Below, one piece after another: positions 34,915-43,430 of a stretch of 64,000 nucleotides of DNA (its first letter is position 1; every line of letters starts with the position of its first letter). The notes under the pieces were generated by a model. That model ran no database searches and was not told the origin of the DNA. It was given only the letters and a program-made list of their open reading frames with translations. Origin of the DNA: JAWSVE01 sp050789445 (GTDB taxonomy: Bacteria > Pseudomonadota > Gammaproteobacteria > Pseudomonadales > Cellvibrionaceae); NCBI GenBank assembly GCA_050789445.1, contig JAILXR010000001.1, forward strand, positions 682,001 to 746,000, given 5' to 3'. Position numbers and translations under genes: made by a program.

Positions 34915-35436
34915 TCACTCCCAAATCGTACCCACTGGCAGCGGGACATTCAGAACGTGAATAAATAATAAGGAGACAACCACAGGAAAGGCGAAGCCAA
35001 GAAGGTAGACCCAAACATGCCGCACACTACTTGCCAGGAAGAGAAATAAGCTAGCGAAGATACCGCAAGTAATTGCACCAAGTTGTTCAAAAAGGAACAT
35101 ATAGATAGCGCATGCAGCCATCATCAGTGCCCACCTTAATTTTGGGATACCGCTATGTAGTTCTTCTGAAGCAGTATGTTTTGGTGGGCGAAGTAACCCT
35201 TCAATAAGCATTACGATGGATAAAGTCAGCACAAGCCAACCAGCCACTAGCGGTATAAAGCGCGGTGACAACATAGGATTCTTTAAGTAACCGGGTTCTT
35301 CAATGTAGTTGGGAACTAGGTAGTACAGAAAGAGTATCGCCACTAGCGCAAAGGTTGCACCTAAAATCGAGTTCGGGTTAAAACGCCCATAATATCGCTC
35401 CTGAATCTCTGCGATATCGATCTCTACGTTTTTCAT
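34915..35436 (-). CDS. tctB: Tripartite tricarboxylate transporter small subunit TctB
   Basis: A 173-residue protein with four hydrophobic segments and the usual TctB pattern (SPRFIPLVAGWLVLTLSIVM, then paired C-terminal helices). It is poorly conserved at sequence level, so the call relies on position between TctC and TctA as well as topology. Confidence 0.88.
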   Translation of the reverse strand: MKNVEIDIAEIQERYYGRFNPNSILGATFALVAILFLYYLVPNYIEEPGYLKNPMLSPRFIPLVAGWLVLTLSIVMLIEGLLRPPKHTASEELHSGIPKLRWALMMAACAIYMFLFEQLGAITCGIFASLFLFLASSVRHVWVYLLGFAFPVVVSLLFIHVLNVPLPVGTIWE

Positions 35437-35504
35437 ATCAAAGCCTCCGTTATATCAAACCCTGGAAAGGGAGGGTGATAAGCAAGCCTCACCCTCCCGG
35501 CATC

Positions 35505-36494
35505 TCAGCGCTTGATATTGGCTTCTTGGGCAACCTTAGCCCATTTTTTTACTTCAGTTGAAATAAAACCTCGGAAATTATCTCCGGATTCTATTCCAGC
35601 CTCAGCCCCAAATTTAGGTAAAAAAGCGAGGAAGTCTTCACTTTCCATTACCTTATCCAAAGCGTCAGTTAACTTGGACGTAGCAGCATCGGGAAGAGAG
35701 TTATGGGCAATCACACCAAACCATGCGGACGTATTAAAACCACTCAGTCCGTATTGCTCACCAGCTTCGCTTACCGTAGGAACGTCAGGAAGAAACGGAG
35801 AGCGCTTAGGTGTTGTGATGGCCAAAGCCTTGAGCTTGCCAGACTTTATGTGTGGAAGAACGGTGGGCATGTTATCGAACGATACGTCAACATCTCCTGA
35901 AAGCAGAGCTGGCAAGGCTTCGCCACTACCTCTGAATGGCACATGCACCATCTGTGTCTCCGTCACGCTCTTAAACAGTTCCCCAGACATATGGACAGAG
36001 CTACCCATGCCAGGCGAGCTGAAGGTCACTTCCTTGTTTTTTGCCGCCTCAACCAATTCCGCCAAGCTGTTATATGGGCTACTGGCTGGAACAACCATCA
36101 CATTGGGGATACTGATTACTTTTCTAATGAAGCGGAAGTCTTTGACGGGGTCGAAGCGCAACCCCGGGTAGATAGCGGGCCCGATCGCGTGGCCAGGAGA
36201 GGCCATTAGGATAGTGTGGTTTATGCCGCGTCCACCACGAGATAGCTGCCCGGTGGCTACCGTTGATCCAGCTCCAGGGCGGTTTTCAACAACAATGGTG
36301 CCTAGTTCATTTTGCATTAGATCCGCAACTTTGCGCGAAATGAGGTCAGTTGTGCCACCCGCAGAGTACGGTACGACAAGTCGAATATTATCGCTAGGCC
36401 AATCGGCGGCAGTAGCCTGAGAAGCAAAAATGGAACATAGCGCTGCAGCTCCAATAGCTGTAGCGCTAAAGAAATTCTTAATCTGCTGGTTCAT
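35505..36494 (-). CDS. tctC: TctC/Bug-type periplasmic carboxylate-binding protein
   Basis: A 329-residue exported protein (signal ends near ASQATA). It shows the Bug/TctC features WPSDNIRLVVPYSAGGTTDL, IVVENRPGAGSTVATGQL and the helix-capping strand around PYNSLAELVEAAK. It captures a carboxylate for the TctAB permease. Members such as AdpC bind adipate, which fits the neighbouring enzymes, but the ligand is not readable from sequence. ATG 36494 has AAAGGA upstream; a GTG at 36515 is less likely. It is the first gene of the operon, divergent from the acyl-CoA dehydrogenase, with an IclR-type palindrome at 36526-36540 just upstream. Confidence 0.92.
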   Translation of the reverse strand: MNQQIKNFFSATAIGAAALCSIFASQATAADWPSDNIRLVVPYSAGGTTDLISRKVADLMQNELGTIVVENRPGAGSTVATGQLSRGGRGINHTILMASPGHAIGPAIYPGLRFDPVKDFRFIRKVISIPNVMVVPASSPYNSLAELVEAAKNKEVTFSSPGMGSSVHMSGELFKSVTETQMVHVPFRGSGEALPALLSGDVDVSFDNMPTVLPHIKSGKLKALAITTPKRSPFLPDVPTVSEAGEQYGLSGFNTSAWFGVIAHNSLPDAATSKLTDALDKVMESEDFLAFLPKFGAEAGIESGDNFRGFISTEVKKWAKVAQEANIKR

Positions 36495-36525
36495 CTTATT
36501 ATCCTTTATCCTCACAAATCACTAG

Positions 36526-36540
36526 GTGCGTTATTCGAAC
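36526..36540. promoter_or_regulatory. IclR-type operator in front of tctC
   Basis: GTGCGTTATTCGAAC is an imperfect palindrome. Its complement, GTTCGAATAACGCAC, closely matches the known PcaR/PobR-type box GTTCGATAATCGCAC. It lies 32 bases before the tctC start and shares its pattern with sites at 36777, 36796 and 45185. Confidence 0.7.
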
Positions 36541-36747
36541 AGTAGTGCGATATCTGAATTGCAAAATTAATCATACACACCGAATTCTATTGTGCAAGTG
36601 ATTTTTTGATGGTCGGACGTTCTATCTATTGATGGTTTAGCACGCTGGTCGTACCACGCTGATATTGGGGCATGAGTCGTAAACACTTGCTCGCTTTAAC
36701 CTTTGCCCTTCCCAAGAGGTGTGTTTGGTTTCAATTCCAAAGTTCGC

Positions 36748-36776
36748 TTGACAAGTCTTTAGAATGAAAATAGCAT
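36748..36776 (+). promoter_or_regulatory. Sigma-70 promoter of the catabolic operon
   Basis: TTGACA (36748-36753), a 17-base spacer and TAGCAT (36771-36776) form a near-consensus promoter. The two IclR-type boxes start at the next base, where a bound regulator would meet RNA polymerase. Confidence 0.72.
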
Positions 36777-36810
36777 GTTCGATAAACGTACATACGTTCG
36801 TTATGCGAAC
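36777..36810. promoter_or_regulatory. Paired IclR-type operators before the acyl-CoA dehydrogenase operon
   Basis: Two 15-base boxes, GTTCGATAAACGTAC (36777-36791) and GTTCGTTATGCGAAC (36796-36810), are separated by 4 bases. Both match the palindromic IclR/PcaR pattern with GTTCG and CGNAC ends. They directly follow the -10 element, a position favouring repression unless the true start lies further downstream. Confidence 0.75.
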
Positions 36811-36859
36811 TATGGTTTTTAGATTGAATAATCACAAAAATGCAAAAATGGAGGCCCCA

Positions 36860-38023
36860 ATGGCACTTGATCAAGAGACATTGAAGCAGTTCGTGGACAC
36901 TGTTCGGCGGTATGTGCGTGAGCGTCTTATTCCGTTGGAAGATCAGGTTGCTGACGAAGATCAGATTCCCGAAGAAGTCATTAACGAAATGAAAGATATG
37001 GGCCTTTTTGGGATATCTATTCCGGAGGAGTTTGGTGGTCTCGGGCTGACCATGAGCGAAGAAGTCGCCATCATTCAAGAGATGGGCTACACATCACCTG
37101 TCTTTCGCTCAATGTTTGGTACCAACGTTGGGATCGGTTCTCAGGGGATCATCATGGATGGAACGTCTGAGCAAAAAGCTAAGTATTTGCCGTTGATGGC
37201 AAGTGGGGAGCTGATCGGTTCGTTTGCATTGACCGAGCCCGATGCCGGCTCGGATGCTGGCTCGGTACGAACCAGCGCTCGGCTTGACGGGGATGAATAC
37301 ATTCTTAATGGAACCAAGCGGTTTATTACCAATGCTCCCCGTGCCGGTGTTTTTACGGTCATGGCTCGAACCGGTACTCGTGAGGAAGGTGGCAGAGGCG
37401 TATCTGCTTTTTTGGTGGATGCAGGTCTACCAGGAATCACCCTTGGCAAACCAGATAAGAAAATGGGGCAAAAGGGCTCGCATACCTGTGATGTGATTTT
37501 TGACAATGTGCGAGTACCCAGAGCAGCTTTGATCGGTGGTGTTGAAGGACAAGGATTCAAGACAGCAATGAAGGTGCTAGATCGGGGACGGCTTCATATT
37601 AGTGCTCTGAGTGTAGGTACTGCGAAGCGGCTTATTGATGAGAGCGTCCTTTATTCAACCGAGCGGAAGCAATTTGGAACTGAGATCTGCAATTTTCAAC
37701 TGGTGCAGGCAATGCTTGCGGATAGTCAAACGGAATACTACGCAGGTAAATGCATGGTTGAGGAGACTGCGCGCGCCTATGACGCAGGCGAGAAGGTTTC
37801 GTTGCAGGCAGCAAGCTGCAAACTTTTTTGCACCGAGATGGTTGGCCGGGTTGCTGACCGCGCGGTACAGGTGCATGGCGGTTCCGGTTATATCAGCGAA
37901 TATTGTGTAGAGCGCTTCTATCGAGATGTTCGTCTGTTCCGCCTCTATGAAGGTACTTCTCAGATTCAGCAGCTGGTCATTGCAAAGCAGCTGATTCGTG
38001 AAGCAAGTGAGCAAACGGCTTAA
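36860..38023 (+). CDS. Acyl-CoA dehydrogenase
   Basis: A 387-residue FAD enzyme that oxidises an acyl-CoA to the trans-2-enoyl-CoA and passes electrons to ETF. Signatures are ALTEPDAGSDAGSVRT, a flavin-binding loop, and the catalytic glutamate in LYEGTSQIQ near the C-terminus. ATG 36860 has GGAGG 6 bases upstream; reading further upstream would run into the promoter and operators. It is the first gene of the catabolic operon, followed by the CoA-transferase after 19 bases. It resembles glutaryl/medium-chain type enzymes; the substrate is inferred from context to be a dicarboxyl-CoA such as adipyl-CoA. Confidence 0.92.
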   Translation: MALDQETLKQFVDTVRRYVRERLIPLEDQVADEDQIPEEVINEMKDMGLFGISIPEEFGGLGLTMSEEVAIIQEMGYTSPVFRSMFGTNVGIGSQGIIMDGTSEQKAKYLPLMASGELIGSFALTEPDAGSDAGSVRTSARLDGDEYILNGTKRFITNAPRAGVFTVMARTGTREEGGRGVSAFLVDAGLPGITLGKPDKKMGQKGSHTCDVIFDNVRVPRAALIGGVEGQGFKTAMKVLDRGRLHISALSVGTAKRLIDESVLYSTERKQFGTEICNFQLVQAMLADSQTEYYAGKCMVEETARAYDAGEKVSLQAASCKLFCTEMVGRVADRAVQVHGGSGYISEYCVERFYRDVRLFRLYEGTSQIQQLVIAKQLIREASEQTA

Positions 38024-38042
38024 TTATTTAGGAGGTGGTGTT

Positions 38043-39266
38043 ATGGCAGGTCCATTAACAGGTGTTCGCGTCCTGGATTTGTCCCGCGTTTTAGCAGGAC
38101 CCTGGAGTACACAGATTCTTGCGGACTTGGGAGCGGAAGTGATCAAAATCGAGCGTCCGGGGATGGGAGACGATACCCGGCATTGGGGCCCTCCGTGGCT
38201 CAAGGATCGAAATGGGAATGCTACTAAAGAATCCGCTTACTATCTGTCCACCAACAGGGGCAAGCATTCGGTCACTGTCGATATCAGCCAGTCTGAAGGC
38301 CAAGAGCTAATACGAGAGCTTGCGGCTAAAAGCGATATTCTTGTCGAGAATTTCAAAACAGGCGCTTTAGGCAAAAAAGGCCTCGGATATGAAGAGCTTT
38401 CAGAAGTGAATCCAGGCCTTATTTATTGTTCAATTACCGGCTTTGGACAGACAGGGCCGATGGCTAATGATGCGGGGTATGACTATCTAATTCAGGCTCA
38501 GTCCGGTTTGATGAGTATTACGGGTGTGCCAGATGGCAAGCCTGGTGCAGGCCCTCAACGCGTCGGTATGGCAGTAGCCGACCTAACCACCGGTATGAAT
38601 GCAACAGTTGCCATCCTCGCTGCCCTTCATCATCGGAACAGTACAGGAGAGGGTCAGCATATTGATATGGCCCTACTTGATGTTCAGGTTAGTTGGTTAG
38701 CAAACCAGGCGTTGAATTATTTTTGCAGTGGTACCGCGCCTTCACGCACAGGCGAATATCACCCCAACCTGGCACCCTATCAGCCGTTCCCGACCTCAGA
38801 CGGACAAGTAATTATAGCGATTGGAAATGATCGGCAATTTCAGCAATTCTGCCAAGTTGTAGCGAGGCAGGACCTCGCTCAGGACATCCGTTTCCAGACT
38901 AATCCTAGTCGGGTGGAGAACCGTGTTGCGCTCGTGGGGATCATGTCTGATATCACACGAAAAGAAAGTAGTCATTATTGGATGGATGTATTGGTGGGTG
39001 TTCATGTGCCTTGTGGCCCCATCCAGAATATTCAGCAGGTATTTGAAGACCCTCAGGTTGTTGCTCGTGAAATGAAGGTAGACCTTGAACATCCTGATAT
39101 CGGACCAGTTCCTGGTGTTGCCAGCCCAATTAAGTTCTCCAAAACTCAGCAGGAATACAAAAAAGCCCCCCCCCAGTTGGGTGAGGACACGGACACCGTA
39201 CTGGAACGACTGTTGAATAAGGGCACAGAGCAAATTGCTTCTTTACGTGAGCAGAATGTTTTGTAA
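38043..39266 (+). CDS. Class III (CaiB/BaiF) CoA-transferase
   Basis: A 407-residue family III CoA-transferase. Signatures are PLTGVRVLDLSRVLAGPWST at the N-terminus, GADVIKIERPG-type EVIKIERPGMGDDTR, and the catalytic aspartate in GQHIDMALLDVQ. It would activate the imported carboxylate to its CoA ester using a CoA donor such as succinyl-CoA. ATG 38043 has AGGAGG upstream. A run of nine C residues (39166-39174) near the 3' end is prone to slippage. It follows the dehydrogenase in the operon. Confidence 0.92.
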   Translation: MAGPLTGVRVLDLSRVLAGPWSTQILADLGAEVIKIERPGMGDDTRHWGPPWLKDRNGNATKESAYYLSTNRGKHSVTVDISQSEGQELIRELAAKSDILVENFKTGALGKKGLGYEELSEVNPGLIYCSITGFGQTGPMANDAGYDYLIQAQSGLMSITGVPDGKPGAGPQRVGMAVADLTTGMNATVAILAALHHRNSTGEGQHIDMALLDVQVSWLANQALNYFCSGTAPSRTGEYHPNLAPYQPFPTSDGQVIIAIGNDRQFQQFCQVVARQDLAQDIRFQTNPSRVENRVALVGIMSDITRKESSHYWMDVLVGVHVPCGPIQNIQQVFEDPQVVAREMKVDLEHPDIGPVPGVASPIKFSKTQQEYKKAPPQLGEDTDTVLERLLNKGTEQIASLREQNVL

Positions 39267-39455
39267 CTGACATCCATTACGTAACGGCAATACCGTCTCT
39301 ATATCTGTCACGAGTGACCCCCGTTAAAACTGTGGCCCTACTACTAGGTGTCAGTGGCTAGGGAAAGCCTGTGTCATCGTTATTTGTACGGGTGAGGATA
39401 TAGAAAAAATTTTTCGTGCGGTTAGTAGAAAGAGTTTCATGAGGAGATCATCAAA

Positions 39456-41570
39456 GTGACAGTGAGATATGAACTAGTTAATGAAATTGGTGTTATCACC
39501 ATCGATAACCCACCCGTAAACGCTTTGTCTCAAGCCGTACGCGAAGGGCTGAAAAATGCCATTGAAGGAGCTAAATTCGATAGTTCGAAGGCGCTGCTGA
39601 TCCTTTGTACCGGTCGTACCTTTATCGCCGGTGCCGATATCAGTGAGTTTGGCCAGCTGCCGAAAGAGCCATCACTGCCCAGCGTGCTGTCTGCCATCGA
39701 AAACTCTGAAAAGCCGGTCATCGCAGCACTGCATGGTTCAGCCTTGGGTGGCGGTTTTGAGTTGGCGTTGGCCTGTCACTATCGGTGTGCAATTCCAACG
39801 GCAGAGGTTGGTTTGCCGGAGGTGACGCTAGGTTTGTTACCCGGCGCTGGAGGCACCCAGCGGGTACCGCGCCTTGCAGGGGTTGAGGCGGCGCTGGACC
39901 TGATTACCAGCGGTGCTCCTATCGTGGCTGAAAAAGCGCAACAACTGAGCCTGATCGATAAGGTACTGGAGGGCGACTTGCAGGAGGTGGCGCTTGGCTA
40001 TGCCAAGGCGCTCGTTGCTAGCGGGGCCCAACCCAGACGGGTTCGCGATATCACGATCGATCCGGCCACTGTCGCTGATGATCTATTTGTTTCTTATCGC
40101 TCTAAGCTGAAGAAACGTGCACGAGGACAGTTGGCGCCCCAGCACATTGTGTCTTGTATCGAAGCCGCAGCCAAAGGTTCGTTTGATCAAGGCCTGCAGA
40201 CGGAGCGCGCGCTGTTTATTGAGTGCCGGGAATCCGAACAGTCTGCTGCTATGCGGCATATGTTTTTTGCAGAACGTAACGCATCAAAGGTTGAAGGGCT
40301 GCCGAAAGAAACCGCTAATCGTGAGGTTCGGTCCGTCGCGGTGATCGGCGGGGGCACCATGGGCGGTGGTATCGCTATGTGTTTCGCCAATGCAGGCATT
40401 CCCGTTAAGCTCCTGGAAATCAGTGATGAAGCCTTGCAGCGCGGCTTGCAACTGATTGCCAAGAACTACGGAGTTAGTGTTAAGCGAGGCAAGCTGACCG
40501 AAGCGGACGCCGCCGCCCGACAGCGATTGATTACTGGAACCACTCTGTATGCAGACCTGGCCGATTGTGATTTGGTGATAGAGGCGGTGTTTGAAAGCAT
40601 CGAGGTCAAGAAAGAGGTGTTCACCAAGCTGGATGGGGTTTGTAAACAGAAGGCAATCCTAGCGACCAATACCTCTTACCTGGATGTGGATGCGATTGCA
40701 GCGGTCACCAGCCGCCCTGAAGATGTTATCGGTCTTCACTTCTTCAGCCCCGCCAATGTGATGAAGTTGTTGGAAATTATCCGGGGCGATAAAACCTCGG
40801 ATGAAGTTCTGGCTACGTCGATGTCGATTGCCAAGAAGATCCAGAAAGTCCCCGTTCTCTCCCGAGTTTGTTTTGGCTTTATCGGTAACCGCATGCTGCG
40901 CCAGTACACTCGCGAAACGCAGCTTTGCCTGATCGAAGGATCAAGCCCTGAACAGATAGACCGTGTGATGGTGGATTGGGGCATGGCCATGGGGCCCTTG
41001 GCGGTAGGGGACCTTGCCGGTCTGGATATAGGCTACAAGGCCCGCCAGGCCTTGTCCGATGAGGAGAAAGGCGAACCGAAAACCTACTGTATCGCCGACA
41101 CCCTTGCCGAGATGGGGCGCTTGGGTCAGAAGACGGGGGCGGGTTATTACCGCTACGACCCTGAGACGCGGGCCCGGAGTTCCGATCCGGAAGTGCTCAA
41201 AATCATAGAAGCGGAAGCCCATAAGCAGGGAGTTACCCGCCGTGAAATCAGCAATGACGAGATTCTAAAACGTTTGACTCTGGCGTTGATCAATGAAGGC
41301 TTCAAAATTTTGGAAGAAGGCATTGCTCAGCGACCGGGTGATATCGATGCGGTCTACGTCTTTGGTTATGGCTTCCCCCCGTACCGCGGTGGACCTATGT
41401 TCTACGCCGACCAGTTGGGCTTGAAGAATGTCTACGAGATGATCTGTGCCTACCGGGATAAGCACGGAGAACTGTATTGGACGCCTTCGGCGCTGCTGAA
41501 GGAGTTGGTTCAAGAAGAGATTACTCTCGCGCAGTGGGTAAGCGATAGGTCGTTACCGTTCAGGCAGTGA
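39456..41570 (+). CDS. Bifunctional enoyl-CoA hydratase / 3-hydroxyacyl-CoA dehydrogenase
   Basis: A 704-residue FadB/FadJ-like protein. The N-terminal crotonase half has the oxyanion-hole segments TFIAGADISEF and GGGFELALACHYR, and the catalytic glutamates in GLPEVTLGLLPGAGGTQR. The C-terminal half has the NAD-binding VIGGGTMGGGIAMCF and the catalytic HFFSPANVMKLLEI and GFIGNRML motifs. It performs hydration and oxidation to the 3-oxoacyl-CoA used by the thiolase. GTG 39456 has GAGGAG about 10 bases upstream. It lies after a 189-base gap with no evident promoter. Confidence 0.93.
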   Translation: MTVRYELVNEIGVITIDNPPVNALSQAVREGLKNAIEGAKFDSSKALLILCTGRTFIAGADISEFGQLPKEPSLPSVLSAIENSEKPVIAALHGSALGGGFELALACHYRCAIPTAEVGLPEVTLGLLPGAGGTQRVPRLAGVEAALDLITSGAPIVAEKAQQLSLIDKVLEGDLQEVALGYAKALVASGAQPRRVRDITIDPATVADDLFVSYRSKLKKRARGQLAPQHIVSCIEAAAKGSFDQGLQTERALFIECRESEQSAAMRHMFFAERNASKVEGLPKETANREVRSVAVIGGGTMGGGIAMCFANAGIPVKLLEISDEALQRGLQLIAKNYGVSVKRGKLTEADAAARQRLITGTTLYADLADCDLVIEAVFESIEVKKEVFTKLDGVCKQKAILATNTSYLDVDAIAAVTSRPEDVIGLHFFSPANVMKLLEIIRGDKTSDEVLATSMSIAKKIQKVPVLSRVCFGFIGNRMLRQYTRETQLCLIEGSSPEQIDRVMVDWGMAMGPLAVGDLAGLDIGYKARQALSDEEKGEPKTYCIADTLAEMGRLGQKTGAGYYRYDPETRARSSDPEVLKIIEAEAHKQGVTRREISNDEILKRLTLALINEGFKILEEGIAQRPGDIDAVYVFGYGFPPYRGGPMFYADQLGLKNVYEMICAYRDKHGELYWTPSALLKELVQEEITLAQWVSDRSLPFRQ

Positions 41571-41639
41571 AGCACCGAAGCGAAAACCGTTAATTAACGG
41601 CGAAAATCATCGGCTAGAAAGAGGGGTTAAAAGTAGCAA

Positions 41640-42392
41640 ATGATGAAAATCTTAGTAAGCGTTAAGCGCGTAGTAGACTTTAATGTGAAGGTTCGTGTGA
41701 AGCCCGATGGAACGGGGGTCGACCTCGGGAACGTCAAGATGGCGATGAATCCCTTCTGCGAGATCGCAGTTGAGGAAGGGGTACGCCTGAAGGAACAGGG
41801 GATTGCCGACGAGGTCGTGGTGGTTTCCATCGGCCCCAAGGCCTGCCAGGAGCAAATCCGCACCGCGATGGCGCTTGGTGCCGATCGCGGCATCCAGATT
41901 GAAACCGACCAGGAGCTTGACTCCCTGGCCGTTGCCAAGCTGCTGGCCAAGGTGGTCGAAGAAGAGCAGCCCGGCCTGGTGATTCTGGGCAAGCAGTCCA
42001 TCGATTCCGACAACAACCAGACCGGCCAGATGCTGGGTGCGCTGACGGGCATGCCCCAGGGGACCTTCGCCTCTGAAGTGAACCTGGTTGAAGGCAAGGT
42101 AGAGGTGACCCGCGAGGTCGACGGCGGCCTGCAGACCCTGTCCCTGAACCTGCCGGCGATCGTGACCACCGATCTGCGCCTGAATGAGCCCCGCTACGCC
42201 TCCCTGCCCAATTTCATGAAGGCCAAGCGCAAGCCCTTGGATACCAAGTCTCCCGCCGATTTCGGTGTGGACATCAGCCCCCGTCTCAAGACCCTGAAGG
42301 TCGAGCCGCCGGCCGAGCGCCAGGCTGGCATCATTGTGGGCAGTGTAGATGAGCTGGTAGAGAAACTGAAGAACGAAGCGAAGGTAATCTGA
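41640..42392 (+). CDS. etfB: Electron transfer flavoprotein beta subunit
   Basis: A 250-residue EtfB, beginning MMKILVSVKRVVDFNVKVRV and containing the AMP-binding region and the LGKQSIDSDNNQTGQMLGAL recognition loop. With EtfA it accepts electrons from the acyl-CoA dehydrogenase. Its base composition is clearly richer in G and C than the preceding genes, so it may come from a different source. AGAGGGG precedes the ATG pair at 41640/41643. It is followed by etfA after 1 base. Confidence 0.95.
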   Translation: MMKILVSVKRVVDFNVKVRVKPDGTGVDLGNVKMAMNPFCEIAVEEGVRLKEQGIADEVVVVSIGPKACQEQIRTAMALGADRGIQIETDQELDSLAVAKLLAKVVEEEQPGLVILGKQSIDSDNNQTGQMLGALTGMPQGTFASEVNLVEGKVEVTREVDGGLQTLSLNLPAIVTTDLRLNEPRYASLPNFMKAKRKPLDTKSPADFGVDISPRLKTLKVEPPAERQAGIIVGSVDELVEKLKNEAKVI

Positions 42393-42393
42393 T

Positions 42394-43320
42394 ATGCGCA
42401 TCTTGGTTATTGCAGAACACGATAATGTGACCCTGAAGGGTGCAACTCTGAATACCGTCACCGCCGCGGCCCAGCTGGGCGACGATGTTGACCTGCTGGT
42501 TGTCGGTGACAACTGCGGCGGCGCCGCTGAAGCCGCTGCCAAGATCAGTGGCGTTTCCAAGGTGCTGGTGGCCGACAACGCCGCCTACTCCCACAAACTG
42601 GCGGAAAATTTAGGCAGCCTGGTGACTGAGCTGGCGTCTGGCTACAGCCACGTGTTGGCGCCGGCCACCAGCACCGGTAAGAACTTCATGCCCCGGGTGG
42701 CCGCCGCACTGGACGTGGCCCAGATCTCCGATATCATCGCCGTGGAGAGCGCCGATACCTTCAAGCGGCCCATCTACGCTGGTAACGCCATCGCCACCGT
42801 GCAGTCCAGCGATTCGGTCAAGGTGATCACCGTCCGTACCACCGGCTTCGATGCCGCCGCCACCGACGGCAGCGCAGCGGTCGAGTCCCTGGACAAGGTC
42901 ACCGATGCCGGCATCTCCGCTTTCGTCAAGGAGGAGTTGGCCCAGTCCGACCGTCCCGAACTGACCAGTGCCAAGGTGATTGTTTCCGGTGGCCGCGGCA
43001 TGGGCAACGGTGAGAATTTTTCCATGTTGGAGCAGGTCGCCGACAAGCTCGGTGCTGCCGTGGGCGCCTCCCGGGCCGCCGTCGATGCGGGTTTTGTTCC
43101 CAACGATATGCAGGTGGGTCAGACCGGCAAGATCGTCGCCCCCGAACTCTATATCGCCGTGGGTATCTCCGGGGCCATTCAGCATCTGGCGGGAATGAAG
43201 GACTCCAAGGTTATCGTCGCCATTAACAAGGATGAGGAGGCCCCCATCTTCCAGGTGGCTGACTACGGCCTGGTGGCAGACCTGTTTGATGCCGTCCCTG
43301 AGTTAGAGCGGCAGCTTTAA
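42394..43320 (+). CDS. etfA: Electron transfer flavoprotein alpha subunit
   Basis: A 308-residue EtfA with the C-terminal FAD-binding domain: VSGGRGMGNGENF, GFVPNDMQVGQTGKIVAPEL and GISGAIQHLAGMKDSKVIVA. It forms the ETF heterodimer with EtfB and passes electrons to ETF:quinone oxidoreductase, encoded next. GC-rich like etfB. A terminator follows. Confidence 0.96.
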   Translation: MRILVIAEHDNVTLKGATLNTVTAAAQLGDDVDLLVVGDNCGGAAEAAAKISGVSKVLVADNAAYSHKLAENLGSLVTELASGYSHVLAPATSTGKNFMPRVAAALDVAQISDIIAVESADTFKRPIYAGNAIATVQSSDSVKVITVRTTGFDAAATDGSAAVESLDKVTDAGISAFVKEELAQSDRPELTSAKVIVSGGRGMGNGENFSMLEQVADKLGAAVGASRAAVDAGFVPNDMQVGQTGKIVAPELYIAVGISGAIQHLAGMKDSKVIVAINKDEEAPIFQVADYGLVADLFDAVPELERQL

Positions 43321-43331
43321 ATCTTCCTCCT

Positions 43332-43404
43332 GTTGGAGACTTGTATCCCAGTCTCCAACCGCTTCACCCGAAGCGTCTTGGGCCCGTTTATCGGGCCCCT
43401 TTTT
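43332..43404 (+). terminator. Hairpin pair ending in a rho-independent terminator after etfA
   Basis: First a 9-bp stem GTTGGAGAC/GTCTCCAAC (43332-43340 with 43351-43359). Then GGGCCCG/CGGGCCC (43380-43386 with 43392-43398) is followed by CTTTTT. The second is a classical terminator for the etf transcript, perhaps partial because the next gene continues in the same direction. Confidence 0.8.
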
Positions 43405-43430
43405 ATCATTTTAAAGAGAGGTAAGCCGTT

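Noticed and set aside
42610..43185. Long minus-strand frames across the etf genes
   Set aside because: They arise from high GC content opposite well-conserved EtfA/EtfB and have no protein character.
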